10,420 bases of DNA from Casp-actino8 sp037147055. GTDB lineage: Bacteria > Actinomycetota > Acidimicrobiia > Acidimicrobiales > Ilumatobacteraceae. Location: the NCBI GenBank assembly GCA_037147055.1, contig JBAWVW010000063.1, forward strand, positions 1 through 10,420, given 5' to 3'. Positions 1 through 6,462 of this stretch are shown here, one piece after another. Below the pieces are notes generated by a model. The model had not been told where the DNA came from, did not search any database, and saw only the letters and a list, made by a program, of their open reading frames with translations. Numbering within the stretch: position 1 is the first letter of the stretch; every line of letters starts with the position of its first letter. A program made the position numbers and the translations under genes.

Positions 1-617
1 GCAATGGAGTACGGAAGTTCATCGTGAGTAGCGGCCAACAGCTGCTCGCGCACTAGCTCAGCAACGAAATCAGCCTCCGGAAGATCGCTCACGATGTCGT
101 CCGGGTAATACATCGGTCCCTCGGGCATACGCTGCGAAATATGTGCGACCAATTCGGCCACACCGTGACCTGATTTTGCTGAGACCGGAAAGTAAGCCAA
201 AGCATCAAGGCCTGAAGAAGCGATAAGTTGTTTAAATACTTGATCTTTGCTAGCGACATCAGTCTTATTGACCACGACGATGGTCTTAGTTAAGTCAAGC
301 CGATCGGCAACCCATTGATCGCCAGATCCAAATGGCATAGTTGCGTCAATCACTAAGCAAGCGACATCCACATCAGCAATGCTTCCGATCGCAGCGGCAT
401 TGACACGTTCACCCAAAGCGCTCACTGGTTTGTGCAGTCCCGGAGTGTCAACAAAGACGATCTGACTATCTGGACGCGTCAGAATGCCACGCACTTGACG
501 TCGGGTTGTCTGCGGCTTATCGGAAACGATTGAGATCTTCTTGCCACAAATGGCGTTCACCAGCGTTGATTTACCAACATTAGGGCGACCAACAAGAGTG
601 ACGAATCCAGAGCGCAT
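1..617 (-). CDS. era: GTPase Era, C-terminus cut by window edge
   Basis: Era is a cytoplasmic GTPase that binds 16S rRNA and assists maturation of the 30S ribosomal subunit. About 205 codons are readable, in frame to the left edge. All GTPase motifs are visible: G1 GRPNVGKST (residues 10-18), the switch I segment QTTRR (36-40), G3 DTPG (57-60), G4 NKTD (117-120) and G5 SAK (146-148). The Era-typical stretch VREQLL...DELPYSIA follows at the truncated end. The C-terminal KH RNA-binding domain should lie beyond the window. The ATG at 617 is the only plausible start, because an in-frame stop (TAG, 632-630) lies just upstream. GAGG sits only one base from this ATG, too close for a normal ribosome site; a TAGCGT -10-like hexamer (632-627) lies 9 nt before it, so a leaderless or very short-leader transcript is likely. 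The gene is divergent from the membrane protein at 707. Confidence 0.95.
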   Translation of the reverse strand, partial: MRSGFVTLVGRPNVGKSTLVNAICGKKISIVSDKPQTTRRQVRGILTRPDSQIVFVDTPGLHKPVSALGERVNAAAIGSIADVDVACLVIDATMPFGSGDQWVADRLDLTKTIVVVNKTDVASKDQVFKQLIASSGLDALAYFPVSAKSGHGVAELVAHISQRMPEGPMYYPDDIVSDLPEADFVAELVREQLLAATHDELPYSI

Positions 618-694
618 GCCTCTTGTACGCTACCGCCGATGTTCTTCAGCAGAGGTTTTATTGCCAAAGAGCCACATGACAGACCACAATGTGA

Positions 695-700
695 CACTCT
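695..700 (+). promoter_or_regulatory. Possible leaderless -10 (CACTCT) for the membrane protein
   Basis: CACTCT ends exactly 6 nt before ATG 707. It keeps the most conserved -11 A and -7 T of the actinobacterial TANNNT box but lacks the first T, so it is weaker than the other examples here. No convincing -35 box is seen. Confidence 0.3.
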
Positions 701-706
701 AGAGAA

Positions 707-1153
707 ATGATGAGGAAACGTTCGCACCAACAATTAGACCGGCGTACTTGGTTTGATCGCATGCAACCACAGACTTTGCAGATCGCCATGTGGTTGCTGT
801 ATTTGAATGGGTTTTTCGCATTCGTGGGCTTCTTGGACAAGTCCGATTGGATCGGCGTTGCGAGAGTGAGCAAGGGCGCACTTGGGCTGGCAGTAGGTCT
901 CCTAGTGGTGGTCTCCTATATCGGTGGTGGGTTCTTGATGGCCAATGGTCGGCGCATCGGTTATTACTTTGCCCTCATTGCCGCCTTTTCCCCCTTCCTC
1001 CTTCGGCTGTGGATTCTCTCCCCCCTTCCCGGATACGGACTCATTGACAAACTCACTGGTCAAAACACTTTTGGAGCCATCTTTGAAATTGCCTTATGCG
1101 CCCTTCTTTTGCATCCACACAGCCGAGAACATCAACGAGTCTGGTATTCGTGA
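707..1153 (+). CDS. Small four-helix membrane protein of unknown function
   Basis: I do not recognise a characterised family. The 148-residue product starts with a basic segment (MMRKRSHQQLDRR) and then shows four hydrophobic stretches at about residues 23-41, 55-77, 84-104 and 121-136, ending in a short polar tail (HPHSREHQRVWYS). The basic N-terminus suggests a cytoplasmic start under the positive-inside rule, and an even helix count would put both ends inside. There is no signal-peptide cleavage site and no obvious catalytic motif. It starts with tandem ATG codons (707 and 710). CACTCT, with the conserved A and T of an actinobacterial -10, ends exactly 6 nt before the first ATG, which favours that one. 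It diverges from era and lies 13 bp before the MaoC-like gene, which appears to have its own promoter. The reading frame spans almost the whole interval and its composition is like its neighbours, so I take it as a real gene. Confidence 0.75.
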   Translation: MMRKRSHQQLDRRTWFDRMQPQTLQIAMWLLYLNGFFAFVGFLDKSDWIGVARVSKGALGLAVGLLVVVSYIGGGFLMANGRRIGYYFALIAAFSPFLLRLWILSPLPGYGLIDKLTGQNTFGAIFEIALCALLLHPHSREHQRVWYS

Positions 1154-1154
1154 C

Positions 1155-1160
1155 TAAACT
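1155..1160 (+). promoter_or_regulatory. Leaderless -10 (TAAACT) for the MaoC-like hydratase
   Basis: TAAACT matches TANNNT and lies exactly 6 nt (TGTCTG) before ATG 1167, so transcription would start on the start codon. It begins one base after the stop of the upstream membrane gene. No -35 consensus is visible, which is common for such promoters. Confidence 0.55.
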
Positions 1161-1166
1161 TGTCTG

Positions 1167-1625
1167 ATGAGCGCACGAGTAATTACCGGAGTTGAAGGAC
1201 TGAAAAGCAATGTTGGCCAACATCTTGGTTACAGCGAATACCTTGAAATCACGCAGGAGAGAGTTCAACAGTTCGCCGAAGCCACTGGTGATTTTCAGTG
1301 GATTCATATCGACGTCGAGCGGGCAAAAAGTGGTCCATTTGGCGGACCTATCGCTCATGGCTATCTCACGCTTTCGCTTGGACCGATGCTTTACCCCACG
1401 GTCGTACGTATTGATGGTTTTTCTATGGGCGTCAATTACGGCGCCAACAAAATTCGCTTTCCTTCCCCGGTACCCGTCGGCAGTCGTGTTCGGCTCGGTG
1501 TGAAATTGCTTGAAGTAGAAGAGATCGCTAATGGCGTACAGATGACGATGGAATTCACCTTCGAGTGCGAAGGTTCTGCTAAGCCATCGTGTGTTGCGGA
1601 AATCATTTTCCGTTCGTATATCTGA
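1167..1625 (+). CDS. MaoC-like (R)-specific enoyl-CoA hydratase (Rv0130-like)
   Basis: This is a single-hotdog hydratase of 152 residues. Family members reversibly hydrate trans-2-enoyl-CoA to (R)-3-hydroxyacyl-CoA, usually as a dimer in the cytoplasm. The hydratase 2 motif is clear: TGDFQWIHID with catalytic Asp42 and His47, followed by GPFGGPIAHGYLTLSL (56-71) and, later, NYGANKIRFPSPVPVGSRVR (90-109). Length and motif spacing fit the M. tuberculosis Rv0130 (HtdZ) type rather than the longer double-hotdog MaoC proteins. The ATG at 1167 is preceded by TAAACT and exactly 6 nt, so the mRNA is probably leaderless and independent of the upstream membrane gene. It converges on the LLM oxidoreductase gene. 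The substrate is not visible from sequence; nearby acyl-CoA synthetase and dehydrogenase genes make a lipid-degradation role reasonable but unproven. Confidence 0.9.
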   Translation: MSARVITGVEGLKSNVGQHLGYSEYLEITQERVQQFAEATGDFQWIHIDVERAKSGPFGGPIAHGYLTLSLGPMLYPTVVRIDGFSMGVNYGANKIRFPSPVPVGSRVRLGVKLLEVEEIANGVQMTMEFTFECEGSAKPSCVAEIIFRSYI

Positions 1626-1661
1626 TTAACGAATCTGCCTGACAACTCGATTGCAAACGGG

Positions 1662-2660
1662 TTAGCGGAAGTTGCTCATTACCTTTTGAGCAAATAGTTC
1701 AATTGATTCCGTTTCGGGGTAATCAGCACTCCACGGTATGAACCCACTGCAGCCAAGCTTCAGATAAGTAGCAACCTTCTCAGCGACCTCATCGGGAGTT
1801 CCGACAAGGTTGCCTTGACGCCATTCGTCGTAGTTCTCCCCAAAGAGACTTCGTGACCTAGCCTCTTTCAACTCAGCCTCCGAATTGCGGATAAAGAGTT
1901 CAGGCGACCATGTCATCCGAATCGTCGCAGGGTCGCGACCTACCGTTGCACAGTGCCCGAGCAAAGTTTGGCGTTTGCGTGCCCATTCTTCTGGCGAGCC
2001 ACCAAAGTTTGAACAATCTGCATGCATCGCCACAACACGTAACGTCAACTGTTCACCTCCGCCACCGATCCAAATCGGCGGGGTCGGCTTTTGAATGGGC
2101 TTAGGGTCACAGTTGGCACGATTTATGTCGTAGTACTTGCCCCGATACGTCGTCTCGGGCTCCGTCCACATGCTGCGTACAATCTCCACGCTTTCGCGCA
2201 ACATACCAATGCGATCTTTTGGCTTCGGGAACTCATATCCGTAGGCGCGGTATTCATTCTCATACCAACCTGCGCCAATCCCCCACTCCAGACGTCCGCC
2301 AGACATGACATCTATCGTTGAGGTGATCTTCGCTAATAACGCTGGACTCCGATAACTATTGCAACCGACCATCTGCCCAAGGCGAATTCGCGAAGTCTTC
2401 TGACTCAGCGCGGCGATTGTTGTCCAACATTCAAAGACGGTCTCATGTGCAGGACGGGGAACGTTATGGAAGTGGTCATAAACCCACAGCGAGTCAAATC
2501 CCAAAGCATCGGCCAACACTGCTATTTCAACGGTCTTGGCCCACTTATCAGCAGGATCTGCAATTGAGGACAACTCCATTTTCCAGCCCTGTGGTATGAA
2601 AACACCAAAAACGATTCCATCCTTTGATTTACCTGAAATGGGGGGCACAGAAAGATCCAC
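1662..2660 (-). CDS. LLM-class F420-dependent oxidoreductase (Rv1855c family)
   Basis: This 332-residue protein belongs to the luciferase-like monooxygenase fold, a TIM barrel binding F420 or FMN. Typical landmarks are FGVFIPQG (18-25), GFDSLWVYDHF (54-64), MSGGRLEWGIGAGWYENEYRAYG (split as MSGGRLEWGIGAG 119-131 and WYENEYRAYG 132-141), PPIWIGGGGE (194-203) and a C-terminal GTPDEVAEKV segment (287-296). The opening FGVFIPQGW resembles the Rv1855c-type subfamily annotated as probable F420-dependent oxidoreductases; the cofactor is therefore an inference and the substrate unknown. The start is GTG at 2660: an in-frame TAG (2672-2670) excludes anything upstream, and TAGGGT lies exactly 6 nt before the GTG. 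A GTG four codons further in is a weaker alternative. The gene diverges from the acyl-CoA synthetase and converges with the MaoC-like gene. Confidence 0.9.
   Translation of the reverse strand: MDLSVPPISGKSKDGIVFGVFIPQGWKMELSSIADPADKWAKTVEIAVLADALGFDSLWVYDHFHNVPRPAHETVFECWTTIAALSQKTSRIRLGQMVGCNSYRSPALLAKITSTIDVMSGGRLEWGIGAGWYENEYRAYGYEFPKPKDRIGMLRESVEIVRSMWTEPETTYRGKYYDINRANCDPKPIQKPTPPIWIGGGGEQLTLRVVAMHADCSNFGGSPEEWARKRQTLLGHCATVGRDPATIRMTWSPELFIRNSEAELKEARSRSLFGENYDEWRQGNLVGTPDEVAEKVATYLKLGCSGFIPWSADYPETESIELFAQKVMSNFR
1672..1693. terminator. Hairpin after the MaoC-like gene, inside the LLM gene end
   Basis: TTGCTCA (1672-1678) and TGAGCAA (1687-1693) form a perfect 7-bp stem with an 8-nt loop, 46 nt beyond the MaoC-like stop and inside the last codons of the LLM gene. 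There is no U-run, so termination is only a suggestion. Confidence 0.3.
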
Positions 2661-2666
2661 ATCCGA

Positions 2667-2695
2667 ACCCTAGCGATCTCAGCACACGATGTCTG
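2667..2695 (-). promoter_or_regulatory. Leaderless promoter of the LLM oxidoreductase
   Basis: On the minus strand, -35-like CAGACA (2695-2690, 4 of 6 matches to TTGACA) is followed after 17 bp by TAGGGT (2672-2667) and exactly 6 nt later by GTG 2660. The -35 part overlaps the ATG 2689 candidate start of the divergent acyl-CoA synthetase. Confidence 0.55.
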
Positions 2696-2721
2696 ATTCG
2701 TACCCGTCAAGCGTGACAACC

Positions 2722-2727
2722 TACATT
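2722..2727 (+). promoter_or_regulatory. Leaderless -10 (TACATT) for the acyl-CoA synthetase
   Basis: TACATT lies exactly 6 nt (CAGGGC) before GTG 2734. It decides my start for the synthetase: if it is the promoter, the in-frame ATG at 2689 is upstream of transcription and cannot be the start. Confidence 0.45.
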
Positions 2728-2733
2728 CAGGGC

Positions 2734-4365
2734 GTGCATGAATTCACTGTCGGCCAAGTACACGAAGCAATTGCGGCCATCAGACCCACAGAGGACTGCC
2801 TCGTTTTTCGTGATCGCCGCCTCTCGTGGAGTCAGGTCACTGCACGTACTCGCCGACTCGCCAATTATCTCAACGACAAAGGCTTTGGTTGCTCCACCGA
2901 ACGGGTTGACCTGGCTCCCCAAGAAAGTGGGCAGGATCACCTCGCCATTTATTTACACAACGGAAATGAGTACTTAGAGTGCATGCTCGGGTCATTTAAG
3001 GCTCGGGTTGCTCCGCTGAATATCAACTATCGCTACGTGGCCGAAGAGTTGCAATATGTCTTCACTGACTCCGCTGCCAGCGTCGTCGTTTTTCATTCAA
3101 CTTTTGCTCCACTATTGGCAAGCGTGCTCCCACAGTTGCCCAAGGTCCGTCTACTTCTCCAAGTAGATGATGACTCTCAACAACCTCTCTTACCGGGAGC
3201 GGTGTGGTACGAAGATGCTCTCTCGGCTTCACATGAAGCACCACCAGCCCCGGCGGATCCCGACGACCTCTACATCTTGTACACCGGCGGCACCACAGGT
3301 ATGCCCAAGGGCGTGATGTGGAGGCAGGGCGATGCACTCACGGAATGCTTCGGAGCATCTCGCGAAGCAACCACGATTGCCGATCTGTTGGCGGCTACAC
3401 CTGGGCGACGGGCCCTCATTGCCCCTCCATTTATGCATGGTGCTGGACACTGGGTGGCCTTCGGAACGTGGAACGCCGGTGGCACCGTATTCATTCCATC
3501 AATACCCGAGAGACTCGACGCTCACGATATGTGGTCAACCGTTGAACGCGAGAAGATTGATTTCTTCTTGATTGTCGGTGACGCTTTTGCTCGGCCCCTC
3601 ATCGATCAACTCCGTGTTGCCGATTACGACCTCAGCAGTTTGACGGTCTTGCTTTCTGGTGGCGCCATTCTTTCCGTACATCTCAAAGATCAACTGTTGG
3701 AACTATTGCCCCACGTGATGATTATTGATGGTCTCGGATCTTCCGAGGCAGGAGGTCAACTGACTCATGCGTCGGGCAAAGGGGCCGCAACTACTGGTCG
3801 ATTCCCGTTATCTCCACACAACCATGTTCTCGCTGCCGATTTCTCTCGCGTTTTGTTTCCGGGCCATACCGAAACCGATCACCTTGAACCAGGTTGGCTA
3901 GCTAAAAGTGGTCGACTCGCACTCGGTTATTTAGGTGATGAGGATAAAACGGCGCGTACATATCGCACGATTGATGACGTTCGTTACGTCATTCCCGGGG
4001 ATCGTGCTGTTCTCGCAAGCGACGGTTTCATTGAACTTCGTGGTCGCGACTCGGCGACGATTAACTCAGGTGGAGAAAAGATTTTTGCTGAAGAAGTCGA
4101 GATGGCAATCAAGGCTCACCCCGCCATTGTTGATTGCGTTGTCGCCGGTCGGCCAAGTCAGCGATGGGGCCAAGAAGTTGTCGCCGTCATACAAATTCGC
4201 CCGAATACAGTGGTCAGCGAAGAAGAATTGCTTGCCGAGGCAGCCAAACACATCGCACGGTATAAGTTGCCTAAAGCATTCGTGTTTCACGATCTGATTG
4301 TCAGATCACCATCAGGCAAGGCTGACTATCGCTGGGCGACATCGATCGTTGCCCCAGAAAACTAG
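2734..4365 (+). CDS. Acyl-CoA synthetase (AMP-forming, FadD-type)
   Basis: This enzyme activates a carboxylic acid with ATP and CoA through an acyl-adenylate. Counting from the GTG at 2734 (543 residues) the ANL-superfamily motifs are: phosphate loop YTGGTTGMPKGVMWRQ (183-198), SSEAGG (336-341), GDRAVLASDGFIELRGRD (422-439) with the hinge Asp, SGGEKIFAEEVE (445-456), and the C-terminal catalytic Lys529 in SPSGKADYRW. The TTGMPKGVMWR wording and the NGNEYLE/NINYRYV region resemble mycobacterial FadD19-like synthetases acting on steroid side chains or long acyl chains, but the substrate cannot be read here. Start choice: an ATG at 2689 would add 15 residues that look unlike the family, with no Shine-Dalgarno. 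GTG 2734 begins at the conserved EFTVGQVHEAI and has TACATT exactly 6 nt upstream. Both starts remain possible. The TAG stop interlocks with that of the convergent acyl-CoA dehydrogenase gene. Confidence 0.9.
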   Translation: MHEFTVGQVHEAIAAIRPTEDCLVFRDRRLSWSQVTARTRRLANYLNDKGFGCSTERVDLAPQESGQDHLAIYLHNGNEYLECMLGSFKARVAPLNINYRYVAEELQYVFTDSAASVVVFHSTFAPLLASVLPQLPKVRLLLQVDDDSQQPLLPGAVWYEDALSASHEAPPAPADPDDLYILYTGGTTGMPKGVMWRQGDALTECFGASREATTIADLLAATPGRRALIAPPFMHGAGHWVAFGTWNAGGTVFIPSIPERLDAHDMWSTVEREKIDFFLIVGDAFARPLIDQLRVADYDLSSLTVLLSGGAILSVHLKDQLLELLPHVMIIDGLGSSEAGGQLTHASGKGAATTGRFPLSPHNHVLAADFSRVLFPGHTETDHLEPGWLAKSGRLALGYLGDEDKTARTYRTIDDVRYVIPGDRAVLASDGFIELRGRDSATINSGGEKIFAEEVEMAIKAHPAIVDCVVAGRPSQRWGQEVVAVIQIRPNTVVSEEELLAEAAKHIARYKLPKAFVFHDLIVRSPSGKADYRWATSIVAPEN

Positions 4366-5600
4366 AGCGGCAAATCGCCAGTCGCGGTACGTGTCGTACC
4401 GTGGTCGGTAAAAGCTTTGATGGTGTTTTCAGCGATTCGCATTTGGTGAATCTCATCCGCACCGTCAGCGAATCTCGCCCATCGTGCCTGCTGCATCATG
4501 TTCGCCAATGGGGTGTCCGTCGAATAGCCGAGCGCGCCGTGAACCTGAATAGCGCGGTCAATAATTCTGTTCAAACTGTTGGCAACGAAGTGCTTAGCCA
4601 TTGAAACTTCCGTACGGAAATCGTCTCCACGGTCAATCTTGAAGGCCGCATGCAAGACCATCAGCTTGCACTGGTAGAGCTCCATCGCTGAGTCGGCGAT
4701 CAGCCACTGCACACCTTGCTTTTCAGCGAGCAATGAACCGTGTGAGTAACGCTTCAGTGAACGATCAACCATCATGTCAAGTGCTGTTTCAGCTTGCGCG
4801 ATCCAACGCATGCAGTGCGCCAAACGAGCAGGTCCAAGACGGTACTGACCAAGACGATGTCCGTTGCCTCGACCTCCAAGGATCTGCGAATCATGTACTC
4901 GTAGATCTTCAATCACAATCTCGCTGTGCCCACCAGGACCATGCATGGTTGCTATCTCACGCACATTATTCCAACCAGTTGACGGCAAATCGATGATGAA
5001 GGCAGTGTTCGCACCACGTGAACCAACTGGCACATCAAGTTCTGTGCGTGCAATCAAAATCGCAAACTTGGCACTATGGGCACCTGAAATAAACCACTTG
5101 TGTCCATTGATGATCCATTCATCACCATCTTTTATCGCCGTTGTCTGAATCAGTGTTGGATCCGATCCAGCAACTTCTGGCTCGGTCATAGCGAAGCACG
5201 AAGAGGACATTCCCGCGCACAACGGCTTGAGATACTTTTCTTTTTGCTCAGGGGTCCCCCAGTGCACAAGCGTGTGCATATTGCCCTCATCTGGGGCTGC
5301 ACAGTTCAAGACCCAAGGACCGACACGAGTTTTAGCGACTTCTGACTGCACCATCGCTAAGGCCACGTGACCCAAGCCCATACCGCCCCACTCTTTGGGC
5401 ATATGTGGCAACCACAACCCTTCCGCAACCGCCAACTTGCGTAACTTGATGAGTTCGGTGACATATTTCTTGTGGGTCTCACTGTCCATTTCCTCGCGAT
5501 GACCAAAAGGCTCAAGAGATGGCTTGATCTGCTCCTCAACGAACTTGTGGACCCTGCTCCGAATCTCTTCGTGTTCTGGCGCCAATGTGAAATCAATCAT
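4362..5600 (-). CDS. Acyl-CoA dehydrogenase (ACAD10/11-like)
   Basis: This 412-residue flavoprotein should oxidise an acyl-CoA to the 2-enoyl-CoA and pass electrons to ETF. Visible landmarks are the N-terminal helical domain, FAMTEPEVAGSDP (136-148, flavin and substrate region), EWIINGHKWFISGA (161-174), QVHGALGYS (352-360) and ARFADGADEIHQMRIA (375-390). The last motif resembles the ADGPDEVH of ACAD10/11-type enzymes, and at the place of the usual catalytic Glu (YEGT) there is Asp379. I chose ATG 5600 because GAGGGGG (5612-5606) sits 5 nt upstream as a Shine-Dalgarno; the frame is also open to a TTG at 5618, which would place that site inside the gene. This is the only gene here with a clear ribosome site. 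It has a possible CAATAGTG operator upstream and diverges from ubiE. Its stop interlocks with the acyl-CoA synthetase stop. Confidence 0.92.
   Translation of the reverse strand: MIDFTLAPEHEEIRSRVHKFVEEQIKPSLEPFGHREEMDSETHKKYVTELIKLRKLAVAEGLWLPHMPKEWGGMGLGHVALAMVQSEVAKTRVGPWVLNCAAPDEGNMHTLVHWGTPEQKEKYLKPLCAGMSSSCFAMTEPEVAGSDPTLIQTTAIKDGDEWIINGHKWFISGAHSAKFAILIARTELDVPVGSRGANTAFIIDLPSTGWNNVREIATMHGPGGHSEIVIEDLRVHDSQILGGRGNGHRLGQYRLGPARLAHCMRWIAQAETALDMMVDRSLKRYSHGSLLAEKQGVQWLIADSAMELYQCKLMVLHAAFKIDRGDDFRTEVSMAKHFVANSLNRIIDRAIQVHGALGYSTDTPLANMMQQARWARFADGADEIHQMRIAENTIKAFTDHGTTRTATGDLPL
4383..4403. terminator. Strong hairpin after the acyl-CoA synthetase
   Basis: CGGTACG (4385-4391), a 3-nt loop TGT and CGTACCG (4395-4401) make a perfect 7-bp stem, extended by a G-U and a C-G pair to 4383/4403. 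It starts 18 nt after the synthetase stop but is inside the 3' coding end of the acyl-CoA dehydrogenase. No U-run follows on either strand. Confidence 0.45.
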
Positions 5601-5605
5601 GTCGT

Positions 5606-5612
5606 CCCCCTC
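5606..5612 (-). promoter_or_regulatory. Shine-Dalgarno of the acyl-CoA dehydrogenase
   Basis: GAGGGGG on the minus strand is separated by ACGAC (5 nt) from ATG 5600. It selects this ATG over the upstream in-frame TTG at 5618 and shows that this mRNA has a leader, unlike most genes in the window. Confidence 0.65.
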
Positions 5613-5641
5613 AAGCAATAGTGCTTACGTTTCAATAGTGA
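5613..5641. promoter_or_regulatory. Paired CAATAGTG palindromes, possible operator
   Basis: The 8-bp core CAATAGTG occurs twice (5616-5623 and 5633-5640), 17 bp apart. Each copy sits in its own palindrome: AAGCA-ATAG-TGCTT (5613-5626) and TCA-ATAG-TGA (5632-5641), with different but self-complementary flanks. On the minus strand, CATAAT (5649-5644), a near-perfect -10, lies immediately upstream, so a bound repressor would cover the transcription start of the acyl-CoA dehydrogenase gene. An acyl-CoA-responsive regulator is a guess; no regulator gene is in the window. Confidence 0.4.
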
Positions 5642-5704
5642 TCATTATGCCCGATGGTGACGAATATCTACGAGTCCGAAATCACGATCGGGGTCGCACA
5701 GGTT

Positions 5705-5710
5705 TAGTCT
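5705..5710 (+). promoter_or_regulatory. Leaderless -10 (TAGTCT) for ubiE-menF
   Basis: TAGTCT is followed by exactly 6 nt (GATGAT) and GTG 5717. It supports the GTG start of ubiE and would drive menF too. No clear -35 is seen. Confidence 0.55.
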
Positions 5711-5716
5711 GATGAT

Positions 5717-6454
5717 GTGAACGACAATCAACAAGGCGCTCCCTCAGAAGTTCTCAGTCAGTCCTGGGATACCGCCGAGTTACCCACTGGCGCTGCCAAA
5801 GTGCAAGCCGTCAGAGAAATGTTTGATGCGATTGCGCCGCGCTATGACCTGGTCAATCGGATTATGACCTTTCGCCTAGATGTCCGTTGGCGCAAGCGAA
5901 CGGTACGGCTGTTGAACTTGCCAATGGGAAGTACTGTTCTTGATCTCGCGAGTGGCACAGGAGATCTATGCGTCGATCTCCGCAAAGCGGGTCTGCGCCC
6001 TCTCTCTATGGATCTCTCATTCGGCATGTTGGCCGCCGATCGTTCCGGCTCTCCGAGATCCCAAGCTGACATTTTAAATCTGCCTGTCGGCGATCAGAGC
6101 GTGGACGGGGCGACGTGTGGCTTCGCCTTACGCAACCTGCTCGACCTACCAGCGTTTTTTCAAGAGTTAGCGCGTGTTGTCAGACCTGGTGGTCGGATCG
6201 CTCTACTCGATGTTGGTGTGCCACGAAATCGATTGATTCGGTTTGGTAACGGAATCTATTTCGGAAAGGTTGTTCCGAAAATTGGTGGATGGCTATCTGA
6301 CCCAGCGGCCTATCGCTATCTGCCAAAAAGCGTGGCCTATCTGCCACCGCGTGACGAGATGCTCAACGCTCTACGACAGGCTGGTTTCTCCGATGCCACT
6401 CATCAACAACTATCCGGTGGACTCACTCAACTGATGCTCGCCACTAGAGATTGA
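5717..6454 (+). CDS. ubiE/menG: Demethylmenaquinone methyltransferase (UbiE/MenG)
   Basis: This is the SAM-dependent C-methyltransferase that converts demethylmenaquinone to menaquinone, the last ring step of the pathway, at the membrane surface. The 245-residue protein has the UbiE entry motif MFDAIAPRYDLVNRI (35-49), the SAM motif VLDLASGTGDL (74-84), ADILNLPVGDQSVD (117-130), CGFALRNLLD (134-143), RVVRPGGR (153-160), and the family-typical GGWLSDPAAYRYLPKSVAYLP (split as GGWLSDPAAY 190-199 and RYLPKSVAYLP 200-210). The GTG start is supported by TAGTCT exactly 6 nt upstream; the two ATG codons at 5712 and 5715 are out of frame and run straight into TGA. menF follows after only 8 bp, so the two are probably one transcript. 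A ubiquinone role is unlikely given menF, menD and menH alongside. Confidence 0.94.
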   Translation: MNDNQQGAPSEVLSQSWDTAELPTGAAKVQAVREMFDAIAPRYDLVNRIMTFRLDVRWRKRTVRLLNLPMGSTVLDLASGTGDLCVDLRKAGLRPLSMDLSFGMLAADRSGSPRSQADILNLPVGDQSVDGATCGFALRNLLDLPAFFQELARVVRPGGRIALLDVGVPRNRLIRFGNGIYFGKVVPKIGGWLSDPAAYRYLPKSVAYLPPRDEMLNALRQAGFSDATHQQLSGGLTQLMLATRD

Positions 6455-6462
6455 TCCAATGA

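Noticed and set aside
685..693. CACAATGTG palindrome upstream of the membrane protein
   Set aside because: Only 4-bp arms around one base and no second copy; too short to call an operator.
1626..1661. Search for a hairpin in the gap between the MaoC-like and LLM stops
   Set aside because: Only TAAC/GTTA 4-bp arms are present; the better stem lies inside the LLM gene at 1672-1693.
2653..2679. Inverted repeat AGATC-N17-GATCT across the LLM promoter
   Set aside because: Arms are 5 bp and do not extend in either direction; expected by chance in a region this size.
2689..4365. Acyl-CoA synthetase as MenE (OSB-CoA ligase)
   Set aside because: It lies in the lipid block apart from the men genes, and its wording (TTGMPKGVMWR, NGNEYLE, NINYRYV) fits FadD-type long-chain or steroid acid synthetases.
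5601..5618. TTG at 5618 as start of the acyl-CoA dehydrogenase
   Set aside because: It would place the GAGGGGG Shine-Dalgarno inside the gene; ATG 5600 has the right spacing and begins at the family-typical MIDFTL.
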